Both the position numbers and the translations under genes were made by a program. 46,823 nt of DNA, taken from NCBI GenBank assembly GCA_035695105.1, contig DASSEV010000102.1, positions 1 to 46,823 of the forward strand, written 5' to 3'. Below are positions 8,082 to 20,620 of this stretch, one piece after another. The stretch comes from JAICYJ01 sp035695105. Its GTDB lineage: Bacteria > Actinomycetota > Thermoleophilia > Gaiellales > JAICJC01. Below the pieces are notes generated by a model. That model ran no database searches. It had not been told where the DNA came from and was given only the letters and a program-made list of their open reading frames with translations. Position 1 is the stretch's first letter. The number at the start of each line of letters is the position of its first letter.

Positions 8082-8327
8082 ATGGCCCTGAACGGCGACA
8101 TCAACACCGCATCGAAAACGATCGTGCTCGGCCTGGCAACGGGCTTCGGCGCGATCGGCCCGGGCATCGGTGTCGGCATCATCTTCGGCAAGACGATCGA
8201 GGCGGTCGGCCGCCAGCCCGAGCTGCGCGGGCAGCTGCAGGGCATGATGTGGCTCGGCTTCGCCCTCACCGAGGCGATCGTGTTCTACGCCCTGGGCATG
8301 GCCTTCGTCGCCTACGCGATCACCTAG
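8082..8327 (+). CDS. atpE: F-type ATP synthase subunit c
   Basis: An 81-residue hairpin of two transmembrane helices that assembles into the rotating c-ring. The N-terminal helix has the Gly-rich packing motif GFGAIGPGIGVGIIFG. The polar loop RQPE (residues 44-47) contacts gamma/epsilon. The ion-carrying carboxylate is Glu64 in FALTEAIVFYALGMAF. The surrounding residues lack the set of polar ligands expected of a sodium-binding ring, so proton coupling is likely; this is an inference from the motif. A good AGGAG ribosome-binding site precedes the ATG. Confidence 0.97.
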   Translation: MALNGDINTASKTIVLGLATGFGAIGPGIGVGIIFGKTIEAVGRQPELRGQLQGMMWLGFALTEAIVFYALGMAFVAYAIT

Positions 8328-8339
8328 GAGCTGCACCGG

Positions 8340-8900
8340 ATGCTCCTGCTCGACGCCGCAAAGCCAAGCCTGATCGACATCAACTTCGGGTTGATGTTCT
8401 GGACGATCCTGACGTTCCTGATCGTCCTGGTCGTGCTCAAGAAATACGCGTTCGGCCCCATCCAGGCCACCCTCGACGAGCGCCGCAAGGCGATCGCCGA
8501 CGATCTCGATGCGGCTGAGAACGCGCGCAAGGAGGCTCAGAGCGCGCTCGCGGAGTACCGCCAGGCGTTGGCCGACTCGCGCAAGGAGGCGACCAAGATC
8601 CTCGAGGACGCCCGCCGCGTGTCGGAGGACCAGCGCAAGCGCGACATCGCCGACCTCGACGCGGAGAAGACCCGTCTCATGCAGCGCGCAAAGGACGAGA
8701 TCGCCGCCGAGACGCGCCATTCGCTGCAGGCGATCAAGGAGCAGCTGGCAGACCTCACCGTCGCGACGACCGAGAAGGTCGTTCGCAAGCGGCTCGACGA
8801 GGCGGAGCAGCGGCGGTTGATCGACGAGGCGCTGGCCGACGTCGACTTCAACCAGTTCGTGCAGGAGAGCGGCGCGGCGACCACGGAGACCGGTGAGTAG
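8340..8900 (+). CDS. atpF: F-type ATP synthase subunit b
   Basis: Subunit b is the peripheral stalk that holds F1 against rotation. 186 residues: one N-terminal membrane helix (FGLMFWTILTFLIVLVVLKKYAFGPI), then a long charged coiled coil starting LDERRKAIADDLDAAENARKEA. The tail contacts delta. The order c-b-delta-alpha-gamma is standard. There is a single b gene and no b' is seen. The gene abuts atpH with no gap. Confidence 0.96.
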   Translation: MLLLDAAKPSLIDINFGLMFWTILTFLIVLVVLKKYAFGPIQATLDERRKAIADDLDAAENARKEAQSALAEYRQALADSRKEATKILEDARRVSEDQRKRDIADLDAEKTRLMQRAKDEIAAETRHSLQAIKEQLADLTVATTEKVVRKRLDEAEQRRLIDEALADVDFNQFVQESGAATTETGE

Positions 8901-9463
8901 TTGGCTGACCTGATCGAGACCGGTGGCCGTGTCTACGCCGAGGCGCTGTTCCGCGCCGCATCGGAGGCTGGGCGCGTCCGCGAGGTCGACCGCGATCTGT
9001 CCGACTTCCTCGAGTCGCTCGCGGCCGACCGGGCGGTGCTCGGTTCACTGCTGAACCCGCGGCTGCCGCAGGAGGCGAAGAAGCGGGTCATCGCGACGCT
9101 GCTGCGCGAGGCCGACCCGCTCGTCCGCAACGCGATGCTGGTGCTGGTCGACAACGGCCGGCTCAACCTGCTGCACGACATCTCGGTCTCGTTCTCCGAG
9201 CTGGCTGCGGAGCAGGAGCGCATCCTCGACATCGAGGTCACCACCGCGGTGCCGCTGGACGGCGAGCAGACCGGCCGGCTGGCGGAGCAGATCCAGGCGG
9301 CGACCGGCCTGCAGGCCCGGCTCGAGCCAAGGGTCGACCCCGACATCATCGGCGGGCTCGTGCTGCGCGCCCGCGGCGTCCTCCTGGACGCGTCCGTGCG
9401 GCGCGAGCTGGATGAGATCCACCGCGCATTGATCACCACACCACTGTCAGTTGGGAGCGAAGC

Positions 9464-9467
<4 letters not shown>
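8901..9467 (+). CDS. atpH: F-type ATP synthase subunit delta
   Basis: Delta (OSCP) caps the alpha3-beta3 head and anchors the b stalk. 188 residues. The N-terminal helical domain runs to about residue 110 and includes GRVYAEALFRAASEAGRV and the FLxxLxxNxRL-like LVLVDNGRLNLLHDI. The C-terminal domain includes DPDIIGGLVLRARGVLLDASVRREL, the OSCP family signature. The TTG start directly follows the atpF TAG, and the TTG is the only sensible start. The end overlaps atpA (GTGA). Confidence 0.95.
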
Positions 9468-11130
<1,663 letters not shown>

Positions 11131-11131
<1 letters not shown>

Positions 11132-12003
11132 TGGCCACCCAGCAGGACATCAAGCGGCGGATCGCCTCCGTCAACAACACCAAGAAGATCACGAAGGCGA
11201 TGGAGCTCGTCGCGGGCTCGCGACTGCGGCGCGCCCAGGCCCGGATCGAGGCGCTGCGGCCGTACGCCGACCGCATGCAGCAGCTGGTGGTGGACGTGGC
11301 CCGCAACGTCGGCCACGTCAGCGACCAGCCGCTGCTCGCCCGCCGCGACGTGCGGTCGGTCGCCGTGATCGCCCTCACGGGTGACCGCGGTCTCGCCGGC
11401 GCGTTCAACGCGAACATCGTGCGCCGGTCGCTCGAGATCGCGCGCTCGGAACGGGCGGAGGGGCGAGAGGTCGTCTGGCTGGTCGTGGGACGCCGCGGCG
11501 CGTCCACGCTGCGCTTCCGGCGCCAGTCTGTCACCGCCGACTACACGGGCATCACCGACCGGCCCACCTACGCGGACGCCAGGGCGATCGCCCGGCGGGT
11601 CGCAGAGCTGTACGAGGCCGGCGAGATCGACCGCGTGGTGATGGTCTACAACCACTTCCTGTCGGCGCTGTCGCAGCGGGTGGACGAGGTGGAGCTGCTG
11701 CCGGTGCCCGAAGAGGCGCTGGCCGGCGAGGCGGTCAAGCTGGAGGGCTCGTTCATCTTCGAGCCGGACGAGCGCGAGATCCTGCACGACCTGATCCCGA
11801 CTTACCTCGAGATCACGATCTACCGCGCGCTGCTCGAGTCCACCGCATCCGAGCACGGCGCCCGAATGACCGCGATGCGCAACGCATCCGACAACGCCGG
11901 CACGCTGATCGACGACCTCACCCTGAAGATGAACCGTGCGCGCCAGGCCGAGATCACACAGGAGATCCTCGAGGTGGTCGCCGGCGCTGACGCGCTGACC
12001 TGA
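11131..12003 (+). CDS. atpG: F-type ATP synthase subunit gamma
   Basis: Gamma is the rotating central shaft of F1. 290 residues, normal length. The N-terminal helix starts MATQQDIKRRIASVNNTKKITKAMELVA, which is diagnostic. The C-terminal helix contains ESTASEHGARMTAMRNASDNAGTLI and ends near AEITQEILEVVAGA. In most bacteria atpD would follow at once. Here the next gene is a peptide-binding lipoprotein, and atpD begins about 12.8 kb downstream. Confidence 0.97.
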
Positions 12004-12020
12004 CCGACCTGCCCTCCGCG

Positions 12021-12026
12021 TACAGT
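12021..12026 (+). promoter_or_regulatory. -10 box (TACAGT) before the first binding protein
   Basis: TACAGT ends 11 bases before GTG 12038, in the short gap after atpG. A GGAGGGG Shine-Dalgarno-like stretch directly follows it. It suggests that the transporter genes have their own promoter and do not depend only on atp read-through. Confidence 0.4.
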
Positions 12027-12037
12027 GGAGGGGCCCC

Positions 12038-13528
12038 GTGGCCACCCCGTTCCGCCGACCACTCGCCCTGCTTCCCGCGCTGCTGCTCGCGGCGGCCTGC
12101 GGGAGGGGCGCCGCCGTCGCGCCGACCGCCGAGCCGCAGCCGGCGACGGGCGGGTCGCTCACCTACGCGCTGACGGGGGACCCGATCTCGGTGACGCCGC
12201 TCTACGGGGGCGACCCGTCCGGCATCGCCGTCGAGCGCAACGTCTTCCAGGGTCTGGTCGACGCCGATCCATCAACGCTGCGGGTCGTCCCGTCCATCGC
12301 CAGCAGCTGGTCGTCGAACGCGGATGCCACGGAGTGGACCTTCCACCTGCGGCCCGGCGTCAGGTTCCCCGGCGGCCACGGCCCGGTCACCGCGTCGACG
12401 TTCGCCCAGGACTGGGCGCTGCTCTGCAGCCCTCAGGTGGCCTCACCGAACGCAGCCGTGATGGCGCCGGTGGCAGGCTACGACGCGTGCCGGAGCGGCT
12501 CGGGCACGCTGAGCGGGGCCCGGGCCGCGTCGCCCTCCACGCTGGTCGTGCGGCTGTCGCACCCCGTGCGTGACTTCCCGTCGTGGCTGGTCGACCCGGC
12601 GACGTGGGCGTTCCCGCCCCAGCTCGCGGGCACCCCGGACGCGCGGGCCGCCTTCGAGCGGGCGCCCGTCGGGTCGGGGCCCTACGCCGTGCGGCACCTG
12701 ATCCACAGCGAGCATCCGGCCGGGAAGGCGCCCGTCGCCGGCGAGGTCGTGCTGGACGCCAACCCCTCGTACGACGGCCCCCGGCCGCGGCTGGCCGAGA
12801 TCGACATGCCGGTCGTCACCCAGGCGGACGCCGCCCGGTCGATCGCGGCCTACCGCGCCGGCCGCTACCAGGTGCTCGGCGTGCCCCCGGCCGCCGCAGA
12901 CGTGGTGCGGGCAGACCCCCGGTTCGACCGCCAGCTGGTCGACTCGCCACGGCTCAGCCTGGTCTACCTGCGCGCAGGCCCGGGGGCGCCGCCGCTTGCA
13001 GGCGCGGTCAACGCCTCGGACGTGGTCTCGCAGGCGCTCGGCAAGTCGGCCCAGCCTGCCGACGGGCTGCTGCCCGCCGGGATGCCGGGGTACGTGCCGG
13101 GCGCGGCCCACGCCCCGCCGCGGAGCGTGGCCGGCGAGAGGGTGACGCTCACGCACGTCGACAGCCCGACGCTGGCGTCGATCACCGTCGCCCTCGCCCA
13201 ATCGCTGCGCCATGCCGGCGCACATGTGAAGGTGGTGCCTCACGGCCAGTGGACGGTGTCCCAGCTCGACCTGCAGTCGCCCTCGCCGGACTCGGCGCTC
13301 GCGCTGCTCGCCGGGCCGGCAGACGCCGCCGCTGCTGCGGCCGGGAACGCGTCCGGGACGTCGCGCGACGCCGATCTGCTGGCGGCGCACGAGCAGCTGC
13401 TCGCCCGCGGTGACCTGATCCCGCTCGCGTTCGGCAGCACAGAGCTGCTGGTCGCTCCGGACGTCCACGGTCTGGCGCTCGACGCCCTCGGCGCGCCGCG
13501 GCTGGCCGCCGCCTGGAGGTCCAGGTGA
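12038..13528 (+). CDS. Solute-binding lipoprotein, family 5 (peptide type), divergent
   Basis: A 496-residue secreted lipoprotein. The signal peptide RRPLALLPALLLAAACG ends in a lipobox with the acylated Cys at about residue 21. The mature part has the family 5 layout: GGSLTYALTGDPISVTPL, then VFQGLVDADPSTLRVVPSIASSW and WTFHLRPGVRFPGG. It would deliver peptides or a related solute to an ABC importer. It is shorter than the second binding protein at 15.4 kb. Its C-terminal lobe is degenerate, with long Ala-rich stretches, so it may bind a different ligand or play an accessory role. GTG 12038 follows a Shine-Dalgarno-like GGAGGGG. Confidence 0.8.
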   Translation: MATPFRRPLALLPALLLAAACGRGAAVAPTAEPQPATGGSLTYALTGDPISVTPLYGGDPSGIAVERNVFQGLVDADPSTLRVVPSIASSWSSNADATEWTFHLRPGVRFPGGHGPVTASTFAQDWALLCSPQVASPNAAVMAPVAGYDACRSGSGTLSGARAASPSTLVVRLSHPVRDFPSWLVDPATWAFPPQLAGTPDARAAFERAPVGSGPYAVRHLIHSEHPAGKAPVAGEVVLDANPSYDGPRPRLAEIDMPVVTQADAARSIAAYRAGRYQVLGVPPAAADVVRADPRFDRQLVDSPRLSLVYLRAGPGAPPLAGAVNASDVVSQALGKSAQPADGLLPAGMPGYVPGAAHAPPRSVAGERVTLTHVDSPTLASITVALAQSLRHAGAHVKVVPHGQWTVSQLDLQSPSPDSALALLAGPADAAAAAAGNASGTSRDADLLAAHEQLLARGDLIPLAFGSTELLVAPDVHGLALDALGAPRLAAAWRSR

Positions 13529-13540
13529 GTGCACGGCGCC

Positions 13541-13556
13541 GCGGAACCACTCATCT
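13541..13556. repeat. Solo sequence resembling the end of inverted-repeat element A
   Basis: GCGGAACCACTCATCT matches the right end of the 89-227 element at 14 of 16 positions. No matching left arm is seen in the 58-base gap. It may be a remnant or chance. Confidence 0.25.
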
Positions 13557-13572
13557 CGCGCTGAACGTGAAC

Positions 13573-13578
13573 TACAAT
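13573..13578 (+). promoter_or_regulatory. -10 box (TACAAT), leaderless type
   Basis: TACAAT ends exactly 8 bases before GTG 13587, with no Shine-Dalgarno sequence. This is one of the clearest examples of the recurrent spacing. Confidence 0.5.
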
Positions 13579-13586
13579 CCGCGGCC

Positions 13587-14150
13587 GTGACGGAGAAGGT
13601 CTACGCACTCTGGGATCAGCGGCCCGTCCGGAGGGCCGTCTGGGCGGTCGTGCTGGTCGTGCTGGCCATAGGGCTGATCGCCTTCATCCGCTCGCGCCAC
13701 CACGACGTCACGTACCAGGGCAGCGCCGTCACGACTCCCCAGCAGCCGGTGTTCAAGGACCCCGGCACGCAGTTCGGGAAGAAGGTGCCGTTCCCGGCCG
13801 AGGCCCGCTCGGTGGTGAAGTCGTTCGTGCAGGAGGCGATCCTGCGCAAGGATCCGGACGCGGCCCGCAAGCTGGTCAGCGCGAAGATCCTCGCCACCGT
13901 CTCGGCTGCGGACTGGTCTGCCGGCACGCTGCCGCTGCCCCAGTTCCCGCCGGCGTACTTCGGCGGGGCGGGATACCACGTGCTGCGGTCACGGCAGCGG
14001 GATGTGCTGCTCGATGTCGGCCTTGCGTCCACCAACCCCGGGAAGGTGCCGCCGTACGACATGCTGGTCGAGCTGCGGCCGGTGAACGGCCACTGGCTGG
14101 TGGTCTCCGCCGGCCCGCGCAACTCGACTCCGGTGCCCGCCGCTAACTAG
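13587..14150 (+). CDS. Membrane-anchored extracytoplasmic protein, unknown function
   Basis: 187 residues: a short cytoplasmic N-terminus with DQRPVRRAVW, one transmembrane helix (AVVLVVLAIGLIAFI, residues about 17-33), then a soluble domain of about 150 residues outside the membrane. That domain contains PAEARSVVKSFVQEAILRKDPDAARKLVSAKI. It ends with VELRPVNGHWLVVSAGP, a strand pattern like the NTF2-like or DUF4878-type folds that recur in actinobacterial anchored proteins. I do not recognise a specific family. Its place inside the peptide-transporter cluster suggests an envelope role, but nothing shows a direct partnership. Confidence 0.75.
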   Translation: MTEKVYALWDQRPVRRAVWAVVLVVLAIGLIAFIRSRHHDVTYQGSAVTTPQQPVFKDPGTQFGKKVPFPAEARSVVKSFVQEAILRKDPDAARKLVSAKILATVSAADWSAGTLPLPQFPPAYFGGAGYHVLRSRQRDVLLDVGLASTNPGKVPPYDMLVELRPVNGHWLVVSAGPRNSTPVPAAN

Positions 14151-14200
14151 CGCGGGGCAAATCACGTCATAGCGGACTGTCTGCACGTGAATGCTTGGAG

Positions 14201-14206
14201 TATGAT
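14201..14206 (+). promoter_or_regulatory. -10 box (TATGAT) before the DppC-type permease
   Basis: A close match to the bacterial -10 consensus, 17 bases before ATG 14224, with GGAGTGAGGA between as a possible Shine-Dalgarno sequence. The -35 region is not convincing. Confidence 0.45.
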
Positions 14207-14223
14207 CGGAGTGAGGATGGCTC

Positions 14224-15249
14224 ATGGCGACGAGTGACCGGCCGGTGGTCTCGGGTGTAGCACCAGGAGCGGCGGAGCTCACCGTCGGCCCCGAAGAGCC
14301 GGCCATCGTCGCCCGTGGCTACTGGGAACAGGCGTGGCGCCGCTTCAAGCGCGACCGGGTGGCCATGTTCGGCGGGTTCACCATCATCTTCCTGATCCTC
14401 GTCGCCTTCATCGGGCTGCCGATCGCCGAGCACCTGCTCGGGCGCAGCCAGTACGACATCAACGTCAACGCGCAGGGCTACCAGCCGCTCGGCCCGTTCT
14501 CCTCGGCACCGAACGCCACGAACACCGGCACGACGTTCTACGTCCTCGGCACGTCCGACACGGCCGGCCACGACGAGTTCCTGGGCATGCTCGGCGGCGC
14601 GCAGATCTCCCTCGAGGTCGCCATCATCTCGACCGTCATCGGCCTGGCGATCGGCATCGTGCTCGGCATGCTGGCCGGGTTCTTCGGCGGAGCCGTGGAC
14701 GTGATCGTGTCACGCGCCACCGAGATCGTGATGGCATTGCCGCTGCTGCTGTTCGCCATCGCACTGTCGTTCACGGTCGGGTCGCGGTTGAACGGCTACA
14801 CGTTCTTCGGGTTGTTCAGTCCCGGCGTGATCACGCTCGTGATCGTGATCTCGGCCTTCTCGTGGTACTACCCGGCCCGCATCGTGCGCGCGCAGGTGCT
14901 GTCGCTGCGCGAGAAGGAGTTCGTCGAGGCGGCGCGCATGGTCGGAGCGAGCAACGTGCGCATCCTGCGCTCCCACCTGCTGCCGCACCTGACCGGCACG
15001 ATCATCGTGTACGCGACGCTGACCGTGGCCGTGAACATCCTGTTCGAGGCCGGGCTCTCGTACCTCGGCGTCGGCATCCCGCAGGGCGAGCCCAGCTGGG
15101 GCAATCTGATCAACTCCGCGGTCAACTACTACATCACCAACCCGTGGCTGATGGTATGGCCGGGTCTCGGCATCCTGATCGCGACGCTCGCGTTCAACCT
15201 GCTCGGCGACGGCCTGCGAGACGCGCTGGATCCGCGCGGCGGCCGCTGA
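14224..15249 (+). CDS. Peptide ABC transporter permease, DppC/OppC type
   Basis: Inner-membrane subunit of a dipeptide/oligopeptide importer, 341 residues. A cytoplasmic N-terminal tail is followed by the first helix (MFGGFTIIFLILVAFIGL). An external loop of about 70 residues leads to the BPD_transp_1 core with five helices. The EAA motif that docks the ATPases is REKEFVEAARMVGASNVRIL. The conserved DppC end LGDGLRDALDPR is present. The partner DppB-type permease is encoded separately at 17.2 kb, after the second binding protein, an unusual split of the two permease genes. Confidence 0.92.
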   Translation: MATSDRPVVSGVAPGAAELTVGPEEPAIVARGYWEQAWRRFKRDRVAMFGGFTIIFLILVAFIGLPIAEHLLGRSQYDINVNAQGYQPLGPFSSAPNATNTGTTFYVLGTSDTAGHDEFLGMLGGAQISLEVAIISTVIGLAIGIVLGMLAGFFGGAVDVIVSRATEIVMALPLLLFAIALSFTVGSRLNGYTFFGLFSPGVITLVIVISAFSWYYPARIVRAQVLSLREKEFVEAARMVGASNVRILRSHLLPHLTGTIIVYATLTVAVNILFEAGLSYLGVGIPQGEPSWGNLINSAVNYYITNPWLMVWPGLGILIATLAFNLLGDGLRDALDPRGGR

Positions 15250-15361
15250 TCAGGAAGTTTTTCACGGCTCTCTAACTTCCCCGCCGCACCGTCGTCTACC
15301 GACATGGACAGGTGGGGCCTCCGGTCATTCTCCGGCCCCAAAACGAACGGGAGAGGAAGGT
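15250..15361 (+). promoter_or_regulatory. Leader region of the second binding protein
   Basis: This 112-base gap contains a GGGGCC...GGCCCC stem with a small bulge at about 15314-15339. A strong Shine-Dalgarno stretch, GGGAGAGGAAGG, lies immediately before ATG 15362. The strong site fits the need for a binding protein in excess of its permease. I see no confident -10/-35 pair. Confidence 0.4.
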
Positions 15362-17074
15362 ATGAAACGACCTGGTATGTGGCTGGCGCTCTGCCTGCTG
15401 ACGGTCGGAATCGTCCTGCTCGGTGCCGCATGCGGCAGCAGCAGCAGCGGCGGTAACGGCGGAGTCAGCAGTAGCGCGGCGACCGGCAACACCAACACGC
15501 CGCATATTCAGGGCGGCACCATCAAGGCGGCCCTGCACGGCGGCATCGACTTCCTCGATCCGGCCCTTGCGTACTACCAGATCTCCTGGCAGATCGAGTA
15601 CGTCACGTGCGTCAACCTGATCGGCTATCCCGACAAGCCGGCACCCGAGGGCTACCAGTTGCAGCCCGAGGCGGCGTCGAGCATGCCGACCGTGTCCGCC
15701 GACGGCAAGACCGTGACCTTCACGGTGCCGGCGGGCAAGTACAAGTTCAACACGGGCGAGCCGGTCACGGCCCAGACCTTCGCGGATTCGCTGCTGCGCG
15801 ACCTGAATCCGAAGCAGGTCTCGCCGTTCGTCAGCTTCGTCGGCAGCTCCATCGAGGGCGCCACGGGCTGGAACGGCAAGGGCACGATCCCGGGCGTCCA
15901 GGTGTCGGGCGACAAGCTGATCCTGCACCTGACCCAGCCGAACGGCACCATCGTCGCCGAGATGGCGACCCCGTTCATGTGCGCGATCCCGCACAACCTG
16001 CCCGTCAACAGCAAGGGCGTGAACTCGATCGCCGGCGCGGGCCCGTACTACGTCGCGAGCTACTCGCCGAACCAGTCGATCGTGCTGAAGCGGAACCCGA
16101 ACTACACCGGCCCGCGCCCGCACAACGTCGACGAGATCGACTACACGCAGCTCTCGATCGACCAGAACCAGGGCATCCTGGCGACCAAGAACGGCTCGAT
16201 CGACTACTGCCCTGACTGCCCGACCGCTGCGCAGTCGCTGAACCTGTACCAGCAGTACGGCGACGGCAGCTCGGCGGCACAGGCCGGGAAGCAGTCGTTC
16301 TTCATCTCACCCGTGATCGAGGTCAACTACTACGCGCTGAACACGGCCAACAAGGCGTTCTCGAACGCTCTTGTCAGGCAGGCGGTCAACTATGCGATCG
16401 ACCGCACGGCGCTGACCAAGCAGCGCGGGTACAAGGCCGGCCTGCCCACCGACAAGTACCTGCCTCCGCAGGTGCCCGGTGCATCGGTCGAGCAGAGCAT
16501 CTACCCGATGACCGCAGACCTGACGAAGGCCAAGGCGCTGATGAGCCAGGCCAAGCAGCAGGGAGTGAAGACGCCGATCACGGCGCTCGTCTACTCCACG
16601 CAGGGTTGTGAGTCGTGCACCAACCGCATGGCCATCCTCAAGCAGGAGCTGGCACCGCTTGGCATCAACATCAAGGTCAAGTACTTCCAGCGCGCCGTGC
16701 AGTTCCAGGAGGAAGGTGTCAAGGGAACGCCCAACGACATCGCGGACGAGGGATGGCTGGCTGACTTCCCGGATCCGTACGACTTCCTGAACATCCTGCT
16801 CTCCGGCGACAGCATCCTGCCGAAGAACGGTGACAACTTCAGCTACTTCAACAACCCGGACTTCAACAAGCGGATGAACGACGCCGCGAAGCTGACCGGG
16901 AACCAGCGGGCCAACACCTACGGCCAGATCGCGACCGACATGGCTCGCGACCAGGCGCCGTGGGCCGCAGAGTCGAACCAGACCAACTACGACTTCTTCA
17001 GCTCGCGCATCGGGTGCCAGCTGTGGGAGCCCTCGTACGGCATGGATCTGGCGACGCTCTGTATCCGCAAGTAA
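15362..17074 (+). CDS. Peptide-binding lipoprotein of ABC importer (family 5 SBP)
   Basis: 570 residues. The signal peptide ends in the lipobox LLGAACG with the acylated Cys near residue 24, followed by a Ser/Gly linker. The family 5 hallmarks are GGTIKAALHGGIDFLDPALAY near the start, VTFTVPAGKYKFNTGEPVTAQ, and VRQAVNYAIDRTALT in the second half. The late segment DEGWLADFPDPYDFLNILLSG fits peptide-binding members. Genes for both permeases and both ATPases flank it, so it is the main receptor of this system. A strong 15-bp hairpin follows the stop codon and probably limits read-through or protects the message. Confidence 0.93.
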   Translation: MKRPGMWLALCLLTVGIVLLGAACGSSSSGGNGGVSSSAATGNTNTPHIQGGTIKAALHGGIDFLDPALAYYQISWQIEYVTCVNLIGYPDKPAPEGYQLQPEAASSMPTVSADGKTVTFTVPAGKYKFNTGEPVTAQTFADSLLRDLNPKQVSPFVSFVGSSIEGATGWNGKGTIPGVQVSGDKLILHLTQPNGTIVAEMATPFMCAIPHNLPVNSKGVNSIAGAGPYYVASYSPNQSIVLKRNPNYTGPRPHNVDEIDYTQLSIDQNQGILATKNGSIDYCPDCPTAAQSLNLYQQYGDGSSAAQAGKQSFFISPVIEVNYYALNTANKAFSNALVRQAVNYAIDRTALTKQRGYKAGLPTDKYLPPQVPGASVEQSIYPMTADLTKAKALMSQAKQQGVKTPITALVYSTQGCESCTNRMAILKQELAPLGINIKVKYFQRAVQFQEEGVKGTPNDIADEGWLADFPDPYDFLNILLSGDSILPKNGDNFSYFNNPDFNKRMNDAAKLTGNQRANTYGQIATDMARDQAPWAAESNQTNYDFFSSRIGCQLWEPSYGMDLATLCIRK

Positions 17075-17082
17075 GGCACCAC

Positions 17083-17116
17083 ACCGGGCGGCGGTGCGTT
17101 CGCACCGCCGCCCGGT
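17083..17116 (+). terminator. Strong intercistronic hairpin after the binding-protein gene
   Basis: A perfect 15-bp stem (ACCGGGCGGCGGTGC and its complement) with a GTTC loop lies 8 bases after the stop codon. There is no T-run after it (ACACTCTTCTG), so full termination is unlikely. Such hairpins after binding-protein genes commonly give partial termination or block 3' exonucleases. Confidence 0.7.
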
Positions 17117-17155
17117 ACACTCTTCTGCACTACATCCTCGAGGAGGCCTGGGTCG

Positions 17156-18127
17156 ATGATCAGGTACGTGATTCGCCGGTTGCTATGGGCGTGCGTGCTG
17201 TTCCTCGCCATCACCGTGCTCACGTTCGTGATGTTCTTCGTGATCCCGGTGAACCCCGCGGCGATGGTCGCGGGCAAGGCCGCCACTCCTCAGGAGATCG
17301 CCCACGTCGAGCACCTGCTCTACCTCGACCAGCCGGTCTGGAAGCAGTACCTGCACTACCTCCAGCAGCTGTTCGTCCACCACAGCCTCGGCTACTCCTA
17401 CGGCACCCGCCAGAGCGTGAACAGCATCATCGGCCGTGCCGCTCCGATCACCGCAAGCGTCGTCATCGGCGGCGCCATCCTGTGGATGATGGTGGCGGTG
17501 CCGGTGGGCATCTACTCGGCGCTGCGGCCGCGGTCGAAGGGTGACCGCGTCGCGATGGTGTCGGTGCTGGCCGGCATCTCGGCACACCCCGTGTGGATCG
17601 GCTACATGCTGTCGCTGATCGTCGGCTACGAGCTGGGGCTGCTGCCGATCCAGGGGTACTGCAACCTCCGCGGCGCGAGTCCCGGGCAGACCTGCGGTGG
17701 GCCGATCGACTGGTTCACGCACATGATCCTGCCCTGGATCACGTTCGCCATCCTCTACTCGGCCTTCTACGTCAGGATGATCCGCTCCAGCGTGATGGAG
17801 ACGCTGAACGAGGACTACGTGCGCACCGCCCGTGCCAAGGGCGCGAGCGAGCGCCGGGTGATCACCCGGCACGTGCTGCGAAACGCCATGCTGCCGGTCG
17901 TGACCATGCTCGGCATGGACATCGCCGTGGCCCTCGGCGGCGCGGTGTTCGTGGAGCTGGTGTTCGGATTCCCGGGCCTGGGCGGCACGGCGATCCAGGC
18001 GGTCAACCAGTTCGACCTGCCCACGATCTCGGGCACGGTCATCTTCGCCTCGATCATGGTGATCATGTTCAACCTGATCGTGGACCTGCTCTATGCGTGG
18101 ATCGACCCGCGTATCCGGCTGACGTGA
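17156..18127 (+). CDS. Peptide ABC transporter permease, DppB/OppB type
   Basis: 323 residues with the DppB family start MIRYVIRRLLWACVLFLAITVLTFVMFFVIP. An external region containing LDQPVWKQYLHYLQQLFVHHSLGYSY follows. Five core helices follow, with the EAA docking loop VRTARAKGASERRVITRHVLRNAM. The signature near the end is VFGFPGLGGTAIQAV. It pairs with the DppC-type protein at 14.2 kb to form the membrane channel. A CTCGAGGAGG Shine-Dalgarno sequence precedes the ATG. Confidence 0.94.
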   Translation: MIRYVIRRLLWACVLFLAITVLTFVMFFVIPVNPAAMVAGKAATPQEIAHVEHLLYLDQPVWKQYLHYLQQLFVHHSLGYSYGTRQSVNSIIGRAAPITASVVIGGAILWMMVAVPVGIYSALRPRSKGDRVAMVSVLAGISAHPVWIGYMLSLIVGYELGLLPIQGYCNLRGASPGQTCGGPIDWFTHMILPWITFAILYSAFYVRMIRSSVMETLNEDYVRTARAKGASERRVITRHVLRNAMLPVVTMLGMDIAVALGGAVFVELVFGFPGLGGTAIQAVNQFDLPTISGTVIFASIMVIMFNLIVDLLYAWIDPRIRLT

Positions 18128-18156
18128 TCCGCACCCGCCCGGCTTCCCCGACCCGA

Positions 18157-18162
18157 TACAAT
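18157..18162 (+). promoter_or_regulatory. -10 box (TACAAT), leaderless type
   Basis: TACAAT ends 8 bases before ATG 18171 with no Shine-Dalgarno sequence. It would let the two ATPase genes be transcribed separately from the permease. Confidence 0.5.
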
Positions 18163-18170
18163 TTCTGAAC

Positions 18171-20233
<2,063 letters not shown>

Positions 20234-20248
20234 GAGCGGGCGGCCGCG

Positions 20249-20620
20249 ATGCTGGTCGCGGGGATCCGGCGGTTCGCGGTGATCGCGGCGGTGATGCTCG
20301 GGATCGCCCTCGGGGTCGGGCTGCTGGCGGCGCTGGTGCTGCACGCGAGCGCGCGCCGCGCCGTCTCGGTGACGTGCTACGGGCTGGGTGGGTTCCTGCT
20401 GGTCTCGGGGTTCTTCCACGGCGTTCGCCCGCCGCTGCGGGTCGACGAGGAGCAGGGCACGCCGAGCATGTTCGGGATCCTGCTGACAAAGGGGAAGCTG
20501 CGGAACGCCTCGCTCGAGGAGCGCCATGACGCGATCTCGTCGTCGGCGCTGTTCGTCGTGCTCGGCATCATGCTGATCCTGATCGGCGGTGTGATCGACC
20601 CCCGAAACGGCCTGTTCTGA
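20249..20620 (+). CDS. Small membrane protein, unknown function
   Basis: 123 residues with three hydrophobic segments: FAVIAAVMLGIALGVGLLAALVL (residues about 10-32), VTCYGLGGFLLVSGFFHGV (about 41-59) and SSSALFVVLGIMLILIGGVI (about 97-116). A charged loop with KLRNASLEERHDAI joins the second and third. It begins 15 bases after the ATPase gene, so it may be the last gene of that operon. I do not recognise a family. A Rossmann-free helical bundle is all that can be said. Confidence 0.7.
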   Translation: MLVAGIRRFAVIAAVMLGIALGVGLLAALVLHASARRAVSVTCYGLGGFLLVSGFFHGVRPPLRVDEEQGTPSMFGILLTKGKLRNASLEERHDAISSSALFVVLGIMLILIGGVIDPRNGLF

